Assembly (NCBI GenBank): GCA_022013685.1
Contig: JAKLPV010000085.1
Coordinates: 1 to 64,000, forward strand
From: Anaerolineae bacterium
GTDB taxonomy: Bacteria > Chloroflexota > Anaerolineae > Anaerolineales > Villigracilaceae
Reading direction: 5' to 3'
Length of the DNA stretch: 64,000 nt
In this document: piece by piece, positions 24,529 through 34,131 of the stretch
Position numbering within the stretch: position 1 is the first letter of the stretch
Layout: each line of letters opens with the position of its first letter
Position numbers and translations under genes: made by a program
The notes under the pieces: model-generated
Told to the model about the DNA's origin: nothing
The model's database searches: none
What the model saw: only the letters and a program-made list of their open reading frames with translations

Positions 24529-26952
24529 ATGATGCGATTTGACCGCTTTACCGAACGCGCCCAGGAAGCCGCCCAGCGCGCGGCGGAAATTATCCAACGT
24601 TACGGCCATAATCAGATCGATACCGAGCACATCCTGCTGGCCCTGATTGAACAACCAGGCGGCGTTATTCCGCAAATCCTTGAAACCTTGAACGTCAACG
24701 CCCAGGCGCTGGCCGACCGTCTGGATGCGACCTTGCGCGCCAGCCCAAAGGCTAATATTTTTGGCGGCGGAGCCGGGCAAATTTTCATTACTCCGCGTGT
24801 CAAACGGATCATTGACCTGGCTAACGAGGAAGCCAACCGCCTCAAAGATGAGTACATTTCGACAGAGCACATCTTCCTGGCGATTTTAACCGAGCGTAAC
24901 ACGCCTGCAGCCCGCATCTTGGAAACAACGGGAATTACCCGTGAGCGGGTTTATGAGGCTATTCAGCAGATGCGCGGCGGACAGCGTGTAACTGACCCAC
25001 AGGCCGAGACGCGCTACCGCACCCTCGAGAAATACTCGCGTGACCTGACCCAGATGGCGCGCGAAGGCAAGCTCGACCCGGTTATTGGCCGCGACAAAGA
25101 GATTTTGCGCCTGATCCAAATCCTTTCACGGCGCACGAAGAATAACCCGGTACTGATTGGCGAGGCCGGGGTGGGAAAGACCGCCATTGTCGAAGGCCTG
25201 GCGCAGAAAATCGAAAGCAACGATGTCCCTGAGATTCTTTCCGGCAAGAAAGTGGTTGCGCTCGATCTAGGCGCAATGATCGCCGGGTCGCGTTTTCGCG
25301 GCGAATTCGAAGAACGCCTGAAGGCGGTCATCGAAGAAGTGCAACGTTCTGAAGGCGACATCATCATGATGATCGATGAGTTGCACACGGTGGTTGGAGC
25401 GGGCGCAGCCCAGGGTGCGATGGATGCCTCGAATATGCTCAAACCGGCACTGGCGCGCGGAGAATTGCAGTGTATTGGCGCGACCACGCTGGATGAGTTC
25501 CACAAGCACATCGAAAAAGACCCTGCCCTGGAACGGCGTTTTGCGCCAATCTATGTAGATGAGCCGAACGTTGAAGACACGATCAAAATGTTGATGGGTC
25601 TGCGTGATCGCTATGAAGCCCATCACAAAGTCCGCTTTTCGGACGATGCCCTGAAAGCGGCGGCCCAACTGGCGGACCGCTACGTGACTGACCGTCACCT
25701 GCCTGATAAAGCCATAGACCTGATAGATGAGGCCGCCGCCAAATTGCGCGTGGCGCTCTATTCCATGCCGCCCGAACTGAAAAGTCTTAAGAATGACATC
25801 GACCGCCTGGCGGCAGAGGAAGAACAGGCTGGCCTGGCACGCGAATATGAACGGGCCGCCCAAAAGAAATCGGAACGCCTGCGCATAGAGGGCGAATACA
25901 AATCCCTGCGCGATCAGTGGGAACGCGAACACCACATCGATGAGGTGGTGGATGTGCAGGATATTGCCGAGGTCGTCAATCAATGGACGGGAATCCCGGT
26001 AACCCAGATGATGGAAACCGAATCGGCCAAACTCCTGCAAATGGAAGAGCGCCTGCACGAGCGCATTATTGGCCAGGAAGAAGCCATCCATGCAATTAGC
26101 GACGCCATCCGTCGGGCGCGCTCCGGGTTGAAAGACCCGTCCCGTCCAATTGGCTCGTTTATCTTCATCGGCCCTTCAGGCGTTGGCAAGACCGAGCTGG
26201 CCAAGGCCCTGGCCTGGTTCATGTTCGATGACGAAGACGCAATGGTACGTATCGACATGAGCGAATATCGTGAGCAGCATACGGCCAGCCGCCTGTTTGG
26301 CGCGCCTCCCGGCTATGTTGGTTACGAGGAAGGCGGACAACTGACTGAGGCCGTGCGCCGCCGCCCCTATCGGGTGGTACTCTTCGACGAGGTGGAAAAA
26401 GCCCACCCCGAAGTGTGGAACTCCTTGCTGCAAATCCTGGATGATGGCCGCCTGACCGATGGGCAAGGCAATGTGGTTGATTTCCGCAACACGGTCATTA
26501 TCATGACATCCAACCTCGGCACGGAATTTGTTCGCAAGAGCGGCGCGCTGGGTTTCCTGCAGCGCACTGACAATGATGATGTGCGCGAATCGCACGAAAA
26601 GATCGAGCGCGCCCTGAAAGGCACCTTCCGGCCCGAATTCCTGAACCGTATCGATGAAATCATCATGTTCTCGCCGCTGACGGTCGAACAGATGGAGTAC
26701 ATCGTCGACTTGCAGATGAATGAAGTCCAGAGTCGGCTGGACGAGTACAAAATCACGGTTACACTCAGCCCAGAAGCGCGCACATGGCTGGCCAAGGAGG
26801 GTTACGACCCGGCCTTTGGTGCACGCCCGCTGCGCAGGGCCATCCAGAAATTTGTTGAAAGTCCGCTTTCGATGGAGCTTCTGGCGGGCAAGTTTACCCA
26901 GGGTGGTTCGGTCAAGGTGGATGTGGCCGATGACAAACTTTTGTTTGGGTAA
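24529..26952 (+). CDS. clpC: ATP-dependent Clp protease ATP-binding subunit ClpC
   Basis: An AAA+ unfoldase of about 807 residues that feeds substrates to ClpP. Order: two Clp_N repeats ([17 protein letters not shown] and [14 protein letters not shown]; second near residue 80), AAA1 with Walker A GEAGVGKT near 210, a short middle region with UVR-like [16 protein letters not shown]2 with Walker [15 protein letters not shown] near 550, and the C-terminal D2-small domain. The loop SGALGF in D2 carries an LGF tripeptide, the type that docks on ClpP. The short middle domain separates it from ClpB. Start ATG 24529 (or 24532) follows GAAGGA; track start 24493 is not supported. Monocistronic, with its own terminator. 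Confidence 0.94.
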   Translation: MMRFDRFTERAQEAAQRAAEIIQRYGHNQIDTEHILLALIEQPGGVIPQILETLNVNAQALADRLDATLRASPKANIFGGGAGQIFITPRVKRIIDLANEEANRLKDEYISTEHIFLAILTERNTPAARILETTGITRERVYEAIQQMRGGQRVTDPQAETRYRTLEKYSRDLTQMAREGKLDPVIGRDKEILRLIQILSRRTKNNPVLIGEAGVGKTAIVEGLAQKIESNDVPEILSGKKVVALDLGAMIAGSRFRGEFEERLKAVIEEVQRSEGDIIMMIDELHTVVGAGAAQGAMDASNMLKPALARGELQCIGATTLDEFHKHIEKDPALERRFAPIYVDEPNVEDTIKMLMGLRDRYEAHHKVRFSDDALKAAAQLADRYVTDRHLPDKAIDLIDEAAAKLRVALYSMPPELKSLKNDIDRLAAEEEQAGLAREYERAAQKKSERLRIEGEYKSLRDQWEREHHIDEVVDVQDIAEVVNQWTGIPVTQMMETESAKLLQMEERLHERIIGQEEAIHAISDAIRRARSGLKDPSRPIGSFIFIGPSGVGKTELAKALAWFMFDDEDAMVRIDMSEYREQHTASRLFGAPPGYVGYEEGGQLTEAVRRRPYRVVLFDEVEKAHPEVWNSLLQILDDGRLTDGQGNVVDFRNTVIIMTSNLGTEFVRKSGALGFLQRTDNDDVRESHEKIERALKGTFRPEFLNRIDEIIMFSPLTVEQMEYIVDLQMNEVQSRLDEYKITVTLSPEARTWLAKEGYDPAFGARPLRRAIQKFVESPLSMELLAGKFTQGGSVKVDVADDKLLFG

Positions 26953-26992
26953 AACACCAGCGGGTATGTAACACGAGTGCTGCTGTAAATAG

Positions 26993-27028
26993 AAAGTGTG
27001 CAAGAGAAAATCTCCTGCACACTTTTTT
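26993..27028 (+). terminator. Rho-independent terminator after clpC
   Basis: AAAGTGTGCAAGAG pairs with CTCCTGCACACTTT across a short A-rich loop, followed by TTTT. It ends clpC; the inverse may also serve the leftward methyltransferase transcript. Confidence 0.88.
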
Positions 27029-27044
27029 GTTCACTTAACGGTTG

Positions 27045-27199
27045 CTACTCGGAATTCACCTTCCACCAGGTAGCCGCCATACCGACAACGGTCAGCACCG
27101 CCTAGGCCAGGGCCGATTCTGTCCAACTGAATTCGAGCCAGAAGCCCATCACAAAATAAACAGGAAGATGAACAATCCGATCAGAAGGGTGACATTCAT
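27045..27199 (-). pseudogene. Degraded small membrane-protein gene coupled to the methyltransferase
   Basis: ATG at 27199 overlaps the methyltransferase stop as ATGA, a usual translational-coupling arrangement. The frame reads MNVTLLIGLFIFLFIL then TGA. After a frameshift it continues FVMGFWLEFSWTESALA, an in-frame TAG, AVLTVVGMAATWWKVNSE and TAG. Two lesions, a shift and a nonsense codon, are therefore present in about 50 codons. The ancestral product was a small protein with two hydrophobic segments. The family is unknown. It is absent from the ORF track. Confidence 0.6.
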
Positions 27200-28101
27200 G
27201 CCAACGGCTCCCTGAAATCATAGATTCCATCGCGGAAAGCCCAGCGGCGGCCACAGCCGGGGCAATCAAGGTGGTCGCCCCGGTCAGTGAGTGGGTGGGT
27301 GGTACATTCGGGGCATTGGAAACATTCGATGATGTTGTGGCGCAAGATATTATCTTGTGCTACTTGCGCTACGATGGCTTTCACAAACACGCTGGGAGTC
27401 AGTTGCCAGAGTGAACCAGTCGGTTGGACCAGGCCGTCCATGGCGGCCAGCAGGCTGGCAGGCAGGATGCGTTTCAACAGTCCCATCCGAAAGTGTGAAA
27501 CGGTCAATGTTTTTTCGATGCTGAAGCCAAGCTTAACCAGCCACTGGCGGATGGCCCTGGGATGGAAATCGAAGTTGAGCGCAACAAACTCGACCGGTTC
27601 AAGCGTGAACGGACTCCAGGTCTGTTTTCTGAGCCAGTAGCGCAGGATGGCTTTCAGATTGAGTTTGTTGGCAAACTCCAGAATGAAATTTGCGCCGGGG
27701 GCAAGCACGCGCCGCACCTGGGCCAGGGCTTTGGGGGCGTCAGCCATGTGGTGCAGGGCGCGGATCATGGTCGCTCCGTCGAACAGGCTGTCCACAAAGG
27801 GTATTTTGTAAATATCGGCGGCAACGTAAATATAGCGGGCAGAATCGCCCAATCGCGCGCGGGCCTGGGCCAGTTGGGTGCGCGAATAGTCGAGCAGGAC
27901 GATTTGCTCGTAGCCCGCATAGCGAGGCGTATTTCGTCCCGCGCCAGCGCCAAGTTCAAGTAGAAGATGCCCGGAGTCGGGCAGAATCCGCCGCAAGGCG
28001 ATTGCCTCAGCCTGGTCTTCGTAGGCGCGTCCGCCCTGATCCCAGAACGTGGTTTGGTAGTCGGAGCCTTCGTAATCGCAAACCGGAGGGGATTTAGTCA
28101 T
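27196..28101 (-). CDS. SAM-dependent methyltransferase with C-terminal zinc ribbon
   Basis: A 301-residue class I methyltransferase. The SAM-binding motif I is LLLELGAGAGRNTPRYAG near residue 46, followed by the acidic strand VLLDYS and the later DGATMIRALHHMADAP (motif IV region). The C-terminus carries CPECTTHPLTDRGDHLDCPGCGRRW, a four-cysteine Trm112-like zinc ribbon. The acceptor is unknown. Its start overlaps the ugd stop (TAATG), so it is translated in tandem with UDP-glucose dehydrogenase; a link to polysaccharide or lipid sugar modification is possible. Downstream, it is coupled to the broken small membrane gene. Confidence 0.85.
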   Translation of the reverse strand: MTKSPPVCDYEGSDYQTTFWDQGGRAYEDQAEAIALRRILPDSGHLLLELGAGAGRNTPRYAGYEQIVLLDYSRTQLAQARARLGDSARYIYVAADIYKIPFVDSLFDGATMIRALHHMADAPKALAQVRRVLAPGANFILEFANKLNLKAILRYWLRKQTWSPFTLEPVEFVALNFDFHPRAIRQWLVKLGFSIEKTLTVSHFRMGLLKRILPASLLAAMDGLVQPTGSLWQLTPSVFVKAIVAQVAQDNILRHNIIECFQCPECTTHPLTDRGDHLDCPGCGRRWAFRDGIYDFREPLA

Positions 28102-29396
28102 TACCTTCCAATCGCCCGATACTTGAAACCCATCGCCCGCACGGTTGCCGGATCGTAGATATTGCGAGCATCCATGATAACCGGGGTCTTGAGCAGGCCC
28201 TTGACCTTTTCGAGGTCAAGTTGTTTGAACTCGTTCCATTCGGTGACAACGATCAGCGCATCGCAGTCCTTCGCCATTTCGTATGGGTTCTTGAACATTT
28301 GCACGGCGGGCAGGAGCAGTGCGGCCACATCCATGGCTACCGGGTCATAACCGCGCACGGTGGCCCCGGCGTTGCTTAGTTCCTGGGCAATATCCATGGA
28401 GGGCGCATCGCGCATATCATCGGTATTGGGTTTGAAGGCCAGGCCGAGCAACCCGATGGTCTTGCCCTTGAGCGCGCCATCCAGCAACTCTTCAGTCCAG
28501 CGCACAATAGCCTTACGGCGGTCGTAGTTGACATCGGTGACCACGTTCAAGATACGCGGATCGAGGCCTTTTTCTTCGGCCATGTAAGCCAGGGCCAGCA
28601 CATCTTTCGGGAAACAGGAACCGCCCCAACCCAGGCCCGCATCGAGGAAGTGGCGGCCAATGCGGGCGTCGTAGCCCATGCCGGCGGCAACTTCTTTGAC
28701 ATCTGCGCCATACGCTTCACAGATCTCGGCGATTTCGTTGATGAACGAGATTTTGGTTGCCAGAAAAGCATTCGATGCGTACTTGATCATTTCAGCGGTG
28801 CGCAGGTCGGTGATGACGATGGGCGCGCGCAAGGGCAGGTGCAGTTGGGCTACCTTATTGGCGGCCTCGCGGTCGAAGGAACCGATCACGTTGCGGTGCG
28901 GTTGCATAAAATCACCAATAGCCGAGCCTTCGCGCAAGAATTCGGGGCAGGAGACAACCGCGAAATCGATCGGTCTGGGCTGTTCGCGCTTGATGATGTC
29001 CGCCACCCAATCGCCGGTACCGATCGGCACGGTCGATTTGTTGATGATGATCAGCGGGGACTTCATGTTCTCGGCGATGGATTTGGCCGCTGCGGCGACA
29101 TACTGCAAATCGGCTTCGCCATTGACTCCGGATGGGGTCCCGACAGCGATAAAGACAAACTCGCTGTTTTTTAGCGCTTCGGCATAATCGGTCGTAAACG
29201 AGAGCCGTCCGGCGTTGACGTTGCGCCGCACCAGTTCTTCCAGCCCCGGTTCGTAAATGGGCATGATGCCCTTTTTGAGATTTTCGACACGTTCGGGGTT
29301 GACATCCAGCGCAACAACCCGGTTGCCCAGGTCTGAAAAGCACGCGCCCGTCACCAGGCCGACGTATCCGACACCAACAACGCAAATTTGCTTCAT
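28101..29396 (-). CDS. ugd: UDP-glucose 6-dehydrogenase
   Basis: A 431-residue NAD-dependent enzyme oxidising UDP-glucose to UDP-glucuronate for surface polysaccharides. The N-terminal Rossmann signature is [24 protein letters not shown]. The central [27 protein letters not shown] helix is the dimer region, and [12 protein letters not shown] carries the catalytic cysteine near residue 260. The C-terminal UDP-binding domain begins at [27 protein letters not shown] precedes the ATG. The methyltransferase gene is translationally coupled at its 3' end. The family also holds UDP-mannose/hexosamine dehydrogenases, but the motif set fits UDP-glucose best. Confidence 0.94.
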   Translation of the reverse strand: MKQICVVGVGYVGLVTGACFSDLGNRVVALDVNPERVENLKKGIMPIYEPGLEELVRRNVNAGRLSFTTDYAEALKNSEFVFIAVGTPSGVNGEADLQYVAAAAKSIAENMKSPLIIINKSTVPIGTGDWVADIIKREQPRPIDFAVVSCPEFLREGSAIGDFMQPHRNVIGSFDREAANKVAQLHLPLRAPIVITDLRTAEMIKYASNAFLATKISFINEIAEICEAYGADVKEVAAGMGYDARIGRHFLDAGLGWGGSCFPKDVLALAYMAEEKGLDPRILNVVTDVNYDRRKAIVRWTEELLDGALKGKTIGLLGLAFKPNTDDMRDAPSMDIAQELSNAGATVRGYDPVAMDVAALLLPAVQMFKNPYEMAKDCDALIVVTEWNEFKQLDLEKVKGLLKTPVIMDARNIYDPATVRAMGFKYRAIGR

Positions 29397-29481
29397 AATT
29401 TTCCTCTGTTAAATTTAGTATGGAAATGCCAAAAAGGCCCTATTCTAATGCCAGGGTTGAGTAAGTTTTATTGTCGCAAAG

Positions 29482-30240
29482 TTAGAAGATTCCGAAGAAA
29501 CCCATCCCCAGTGCGGTCAATGTGCCAAAAATGAACAAAACAATAGCCAGCGCTGTCACGGTCTGCACACTGCCATGCTCATCTTGCAGGCTCAGGAGCG
29601 GGTAAAGCCCTTCCACGACCAGTTTGGGGCCGCCAAACCAGGTGAAGATCAGGCCGCCGAGCAGGCCGCCAAGATGGCCCCAATTGTCGATGCCGGGTTG
29701 CAAGCCAATGACAAAGTTGATGCCCGCGATGACGAGCACATTTTGCAAAGCTGCGCGCGCCTGGTTGCCAAACAGTTCGCGATGGCGGTACAAGAAAACT
29801 GCCTGCGCGCCAAGCAAGCCAAAGACAGCAGTGGAAGCTCCCAGCGAGGGATTGGGTGAGATCAGAAAAGAAAGCACATTCCCAGCGAAAGCGCCCGCCA
29901 GGTAGAGCAACAGATAACGCCCGTGGCCGAAGAAACGCTCCAGGCCGCTGCCAATCACCACCAGAGCATACATATTAAAACCAATATGCATGATCGAACC
30001 GTGCAGCAGCGCCGGAGTGAAGAGCCGCCACAACTGGCCCTCAACGATAAGCTCGTTGATTTTCATGCCCAGGACAGCAGGAACATCTGTCCCCAACAGC
30101 GCTTCGCTCAACATTTGGGCCAGATAGATCAGAATGGTCAGTCCCAGAATGGTGTAAGTTACATACGGGACACCCTGCGGCATTGCAAGGCGCGCGGACT
30201 GTTGAGGCGGATACCCTTCAGGGGGTTGTTGTTCGTACAT
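29482..30240 (-). CDS. Rhomboid-family intramembrane serine protease
   Basis: A 252-residue polytopic membrane protein with six to seven helices. The catalytic serine lies in GASTAVFGLLGAQAVF (GxSxx-F/G form, near residue 133) and the catalytic histidine in NWGHLGGLLGGLIFTW near residue 187. The L1-loop region WRLFTPALLHGSIMHIGFNMYAL is also typical. It should cleave single-pass membrane proteins within the bilayer; targets are unknown. The start overlaps the gmk stop by one base (TAATG), so both are translated from one message, although no functional link is known. Confidence 0.92.
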   Translation of the reverse strand: MYEQQPPEGYPPQQSARLAMPQGVPYVTYTILGLTILIYLAQMLSEALLGTDVPAVLGMKINELIVEGQLWRLFTPALLHGSIMHIGFNMYALVVIGSGLERFFGHGRYLLLYLAGAFAGNVLSFLISPNPSLGASTAVFGLLGAQAVFLYRHRELFGNQARAALQNVLVIAGINFVIGLQPGIDNWGHLGGLLGGLIFTWFGGPKLVVEGLYPLLSLQDEHGSVQTVTALAIVLFIFGTLTALGMGFFGIF

Positions 30241-30857
30241 TAAAGGCTCACATTTCTTTGGCTAACACGGTGATGCTCGGCGGAGATGATTGCGCGAATG
30301 GTATCCACTGTGTCATCAAGAAAAAACTCGTGGTTGATAACCACATAATCGAACTCATCCACCCGCTTTAGTTCCTGGCGGGCAGTGGCAATGCGCAGGC
30401 TGAGGCTCTCAGCAGTTTCGCTTTTGCGGGTTTCCAGACGATGCACCAATTCGTTTGCGTTTTCAGTGGTCAGGAAAACCAGGATGGCATCTGGCGCAAG
30501 TTTGCGAATGGTGGCTGCGCCCTGCACATCGATACGCATGATGACATCCTTGCCGCTGGACAGGGCCTCGCGCACCTGCTGTTTGGGAATGCCCTTATAG
30601 TCGTTGTAAACGATGGCATATTCCAGTAATTCGTCTTCATCGATCATGCGGGCAAATTCTTCTTTTAAAAGAAAGAAATAATCCTGCCCGTGTACTTCAT
30701 TGGCGCGGCGCGGACGGGTGGTGGCTGTGACCACAAAGTGGAAAGGCAGTTCACGCTCTTTCATGCGCTGCAAGACAGTATCCTTGCCGACACCCGAAGG
30801 GCCAGAGACAACAATCAATAACGGTTGGGGATGGAGGACATCGAATTCGTCAGTCAT
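30240..30857 (-). CDS. gmk: Guanylate kinase
   Basis: A 205-residue enzyme phosphorylating GMP or dGMP to the diphosphate. The P-loop is VVSGPSGVGKDTVLQRM near residue 17. Downstream, VTATTRPRRANEVHGQDYFFL carries the GMP-binding residues and RIDVQGAATIRKL is a family signature. The length is normal. It is followed directly by the rhomboid gene with a one-base overlap. Seventy-nine bases separate it from the upstream dedA gene, enough for its own promoter, though no clear boxes were seen. Confidence 0.95.
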   Translation of the reverse strand: MTDEFDVLHPQPLLIVVSGPSGVGKDTVLQRMKERELPFHFVVTATTRPRRANEVHGQDYFFLLKEEFARMIDEDELLEYAIVYNDYKGIPKQQVREALSSGKDVIMRIDVQGAATIRKLAPDAILVFLTTENANELVHRLETRKSETAESLSLRIATARQELKRVDEFDYVVINHEFFLDDTVDTIRAIISAEHHRVSQRNVSL

Positions 30858-30936
30858 CCTGCTATTTTACCGCCAAACTGGCTCTCCTTGCCCCGTAAAA
30901 TAAGACGGACTCCCCCGAGCCTGCCTGCGGCGATTC

Positions 30937-31539
30937 TCAAGCGGTTTCCCGCCTGGTAGTGTTTTTTCGCCAGACCGAAATTGCCAGCGCCAGGAATGCG
31001 ATTCCCAGGGCAAAGCCGCCGAAATCTGAAAGGAAATCGCTCACCAGTTCCCATTGACTGCCAAACAGGTAACCAAGGCCGCCATAAAGGAATATCCAGG
31101 TGGTCTCCCCAAAGAACATATAAATAAAAAATTGCTTGAACGAATAGCCGCTTCCGCCTGCGATCAGGTTGACCGGAACCGCTAGGGCGGTAAACAGGAA
31201 TCTTGAAAGGTAAATTGCTCCCGCAGCCCGATTATTGAAGGTTTCACGAGCCACTCCCCATTGCGGAGATTTTTCCAGCCTTTTGCTTAGTCTGCCGCCC
31301 GCAACGAAACGCCCCATGCCAAAGCCCAGGCTATCTCCCAGCACAACGCCGGCCAGGCCCAGGCTGGCGGTGATACGCCAGTCCATAAATTCCTGACGCG
31401 CAAATGCGCCTGCCGCGACCAACAGCAGGGACGCAGGCACGGGCAACCCTGCTGCGCCAATTAACAGCAAAAAGGCCAGGGCGGGCGCGCCATACGTAAG
31501 GAGCAAAGACAAACCCAGGTCGGTTAGCGACTCGGTCAT
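30937..31539 (-). CDS. DedA / VTT-domain membrane protein
   Basis: A 200-residue integral membrane protein. The VTT-domain pattern is visible: GLPVPASLLLVAAGAFARQ near the N-terminus (re-entrant helix), then LGLAGVVLGDSLGFGMGRF and a later FLFTALAVPVNLIAGGSGYSFKQFFIYMFFGETTWI. DedA proteins are proposed lipid scramblases or flippases that recycle polyprenyl phosphates. Its start overlaps the upstream hypothetical gene by four bases (ATGA). The end lies 79 bases before gmk. Confidence 0.87.
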   Translation of the reverse strand: MTESLTDLGLSLLLTYGAPALAFLLLIGAAGLPVPASLLLVAAGAFARQEFMDWRITASLGLAGVVLGDSLGFGMGRFVAGGRLSKRLEKSPQWGVARETFNNRAAGAIYLSRFLFTALAVPVNLIAGGSGYSFKQFFIYMFFGETTWIFLYGGLGYLFGSQWELVSDFLSDFGGFALGIAFLALAISVWRKNTTRRETA

Positions 31540-31937
31540 GGCGGCGAGGGCGCGTTGGGTGGCTGGGACGGTTTTTTGGGCGCATTTTCCAGGTATTCGG
31601 CCACAGCCTGGCGCACTTGCTCCAAAACATATCCATCGCGGTCGGGGTAATAGCGCCGGTTCAACTCGACAAGGCTGAGTCTTTCATTTTCATCTATTTT
31701 TTTTATTCTCAACCATTCATATAAGTAGTATGGCGGCAGGTGGTAGGCTTTTGAAATATAGGAGAGGGTCATCCAGCCGCGTATGTCTTGCGCGTCGGTG
31801 CGTTCTGGCCGAAATTCTACCTGGCGCATATGTATGAAGGCCCGTGAAACACGCAGGCCAAAAAAGATGACCAGCGTGATTCCCAGGCCGAGCATCAAAA
31901 ACCGCCCCCAATTTCTTGGCAAAGACCATTTATTCAT
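31536..31937 (-). CDS. Hypothetical single-pass membrane protein
   Basis: A 133-residue protein with one N-terminal helix (about residues 12-32, FLMLGLGITLVIFFGLRVSRAF) and a soluble C-terminal part ending in a proline-rich tail. The stretch DIRGWMTLSYISKAYHLPPYYLYEWLRI resembles a small helix-turn-helix-like fold, and LVELNRRYYPDRDGYVLEQVRQAVAEYL a helical pair. I do not recognise the family, though this layout is seen beside dedA genes. It overlaps the dedA start by ATGA, which implies joint translation. Confidence 0.7.
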   Translation of the reverse strand: MNKWSLPRNWGRFLMLGLGITLVIFFGLRVSRAFIHMRQVEFRPERTDAQDIRGWMTLSYISKAYHLPPYYLYEWLRIKKIDENERLSLVELNRRYYPDRDGYVLEQVRQAVAEYLENAPKKPSQPPNAPSPP

Positions 31938-31958
31938 AGAGTCAGTATACTGCGGAAT

Positions 31959-32639
31959 TCAGGCCTTTTTCCCTTCGGCCTCGAAGCCGGGAATTTTGAC
32001 GCGCACCTCGGCCCATTTCAGGAAAGCATCCAGTAGGTAGACAATCGCAAGGTAGATAATTGCCACGGTCACATAGGCCCCAATCGGGTTATAAGTGCGG
32101 GCAGCGATGGTCTTGCCCTGGGCCATTAACTCAGGGACAGCGATCAAAAAGACGACCGCGGTCGATTTGAGCAGGGAGACCGGCTCATTGGCCCAGGCCG
32201 GGATGGCCAGCCGCAGGGCCTGGGGCAGGATGATCTCCCAAATTGTCTGCCATTTCGACATGCCGATGGCGCGTCCGGCCATCATCTGGCTGTTGCCGAT
32301 TGCCAGGATCGAGCCGCGCAGGTATTCGGCCTGGTAGGCCCCGGAGTTCAATCCCAGTGCCAGGAAGGCTGACCACTCGCGCGAAAGGGTAATGCCCAGG
32401 CCTGGCAACCCGTAATAGATGAGAAATAATTGCACCAACAAGGGCGTGCCACGAAACAACTCGACATAGCCAACCGCCAGCCCGCGCCAGAAGCGGTTGC
32501 CATAGACGCGCGCCAGGGCGGTCAGCAGTCCCAGCAGTAGCCCGGCGGCCAGGCCCTGAACGGTCAGCAACAGGGTAATGCCCGCGCCTTGCAGGAGATT
32601 TGGCCAAAAGCGGATGAAAAACTCGAGCACGTCGCCCAT
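31959..32639 (-). CDS. Amino-acid ABC transporter permease (second)
   Basis: A 226-residue HisM/GlnP-type inner-membrane permease with about five helices. The N-terminal half GAGITLLLTVQGLAAGLLLGLLTALARVYG and the EAA loop [43 protein letters not shown] are standard for the polar amino-acid family. Track start 32681 is replaced by ATG 32639, which overlaps the ATPase stop (TAATG) and follows AAGGAAGAAAAATA. With the paralogous permease at 33424 it forms a heterodimeric channel. Last gene of the four-gene leftward operon. Confidence 0.92.
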   Translation of the reverse strand: MGDVLEFFIRFWPNLLQGAGITLLLTVQGLAAGLLLGLLTALARVYGNRFWRGLAVGYVELFRGTPLLVQLFLIYYGLPGLGITLSREWSAFLALGLNSGAYQAEYLRGSILAIGNSQMMAGRAIGMSKWQTIWEIILPQALRLAIPAWANEPVSLLKSTAVVFLIAVPELMAQGKTIAARTYNPIGAYVTVAIIYLAIVYLLDAFLKWAEVRVKIPGFEAEGKKA

Positions 32640-33400
32640 TATTTTTCTTCCTTTTTGCCGTACAGTTCCGTGATTTTCCACAAGAATTCACGGGTGCGCT
32701 CATGCTTGGGATGGTAGAACAACTCATCGGGTGCGCCCTGCTCTACGATACTGCCTTTTTCCATGAAGACGATGCGATTGGCGACTTCGCGGGCAAAGCC
32801 CATCTCGTGAGTCACGACCATCATCGTCATGTGTTCGCGGGCCAGGATTTCCATCACGCCCAACACCTCGCCGATCAGTTCCGGGTCGAGGGCCGAAGTT
32901 GGCTCGTCGAAAAGCATCACGCTCGGATCCATCGCCAGTGCCCTGGCAATGCCGACACGCTGCTGCTGCCCGCCCGACAATTGACCGGGATAGTGGTCGG
33001 CGCGGTCGCTCAGGCCGACCCGGTTCAATTCGTAGAGCGCCTTTTCGCGCGCCTGGGCTTTGGGCAGTTTTTTGACCTTGCTCAGCCCAACCATAACATT
33101 ATCGAGCGCGGTCAGGTGGTTAAAGAGCAGGAAGTTTTGGAAGACCATGCCAATCTGCTGGCGGACTTTGTCCTCGTTGGCATCAGTCGCGGTGATTTCT
33201 TTGCCGTTCAGAAAAATTTGGCCGCTATTGACCGGGGTCAGCAGGTTGATGCAGCGCAGCAGCGTGCTTTTACCTGTTCCCGATGGGCCGATAATGACGA
33301 TGGTTTCGCCGCGGTTGACATCCAGCGAAATATCCTGGAAGATGATGTTTTGTCCGTAAATTTTGGTCAGGTTTTTGGCTTGTAGGATGGGAGAGTCCAT
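32639..33400 (-). CDS. Amino-acid ABC transporter ATP-binding protein (GlnQ-like)
   Basis: A 253-residue ATPase for polar amino-acid uptake. Walker A is GPSGTGKST near residue 39, the Q-loop is in [20 protein letters not shown], the signature is LSGGQQQRV near 141, and Walker B is [14 protein letters not shown]. The track start is a TTG (33412); ATG 33400 ([11 protein letters not shown]) with GGAG upstream is preferred. It lies between the two permease genes and should pair with both. The ligand (glutamine, glutamate, histidine or other) cannot be decided. Confidence 0.95.
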   Translation of the reverse strand: MDSPILQAKNLTKIYGQNIIFQDISLDVNRGETIVIIGPSGTGKSTLLRCINLLTPVNSGQIFLNGKEITATDANEDKVRQQIGMVFQNFLLFNHLTALDNVMVGLSKVKKLPKAQAREKALYELNRVGLSDRADHYPGQLSGGQQQRVGIARALAMDPSVMLFDEPTSALDPELIGEVLGVMEILAREHMTMMVVTHEMGFAREVANRIVFMEKGSIVEQGAPDELFYHPKHERTREFLWKITELYGKKEEK

Positions 33401-33423
33401 GTGTCGCTCCAATGTTTTCGTGG

Positions 33424-34074
33424 TCAGGCCGCCTGGGTGGGCAGTTTGGTTTTTTCGGCCAGGGCGTCCAGGCCGCGATTGACGAGAAAGACCAGCACGA
33501 AGTAGATCAACGCTGCTGCGCCAAAGGCCAGCATTGGCTGCTGGGTGGTGGCGCTCAACTGTTGGGCGCGGCGCAAAATTTCGGGTACGCCCAGGGCATA
33601 AACCAGCGAAGAGTCTTTCAAAACAATCGAGGCTTCATTCGACCAGGGTGGGATGGCAATCCGCAGGGCCTGGGGCAGGATGATGTGCCGAATGGCCTGC
33701 AACCGGCTCATCCCAACGGCGCGCGCGGCAGTCATCTGTCCGCCGCTGATGGAGAGCAAAGCCCCGCGCAAAATTTCCATCTGGTAGGCAGAACTGATGA
33801 TCCCCAGTGAGATCGAACCGGCCCAAAAAGGGGTCAGGTTGACCACATTCCCGGAAAGAATAAAATACAGGATAAAGAGCAGGACAATTGGCGGCACACC
33901 GCGCATCAACAGGCTGTATGCGGCAGAGAGGCGTTTAAGCCAGGGGCCGCCATAGGTGTTGACCAGCGCCAGGCCCAATCCCAAGACCAGACCGGCGGGC
34001 AGGGCCACCAGTGTGACCGCTATCGTAATGGAAACTCCCTGCACGATGTAAGAGAAGAAACTGGTAAGAAGCAT
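33424..34074 (-). CDS. Amino-acid ABC transporter permease (first)
   Basis: A 216-residue permease of the HisM/GlnP family, paralogous to the one at 31959. It shows the same EAA-loop region [46 protein letters not shown]. Start ATG 34074 ([13 protein letters not shown]) follows GGGAGG closely; the track start at 34110 would add a poorly supported leader that runs into the attenuator hairpin. It lies directly after the hairpin that separates it from the binding-protein gene. Confidence 0.92.
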   Translation of the reverse strand: MLLTSFFSYIVQGVSITIAVTLVALPAGLVLGLGLALVNTYGGPWLKRLSAAYSLLMRGVPPIVLLFILYFILSGNVVNLTPFWAGSISLGIISSAYQMEILRGALLSISGGQMTAARAVGMSRLQAIRHIILPQALRIAIPPWSNEASIVLKDSSLVYALGVPEILRRAQQLSATTQQPMLAFGAAALIYFVLVFLVNRGLDALAEKTKLPTQAA

Positions 34075-34092
34075 GGGCCTCCCAAAAGAAAA

Positions 34093-34123
34093 GGCCTGGC
34101 AGGCTAACATAACCTGCCAGGCC
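34093..34123 (-). terminator. Intercistronic attenuator/terminator
   Basis: GGCCTGGCAGG (34093-34103) pairs perfectly with CCTGCCAGGCC (34113-34123), and on the minus strand TTTTCTTTT follows. It sits between the binding-protein gene and the first permease. It should let only part of transcription continue, giving more binding protein than membrane components. Confidence 0.8.
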
Positions 34124-34131
34124 GCTCTTGA

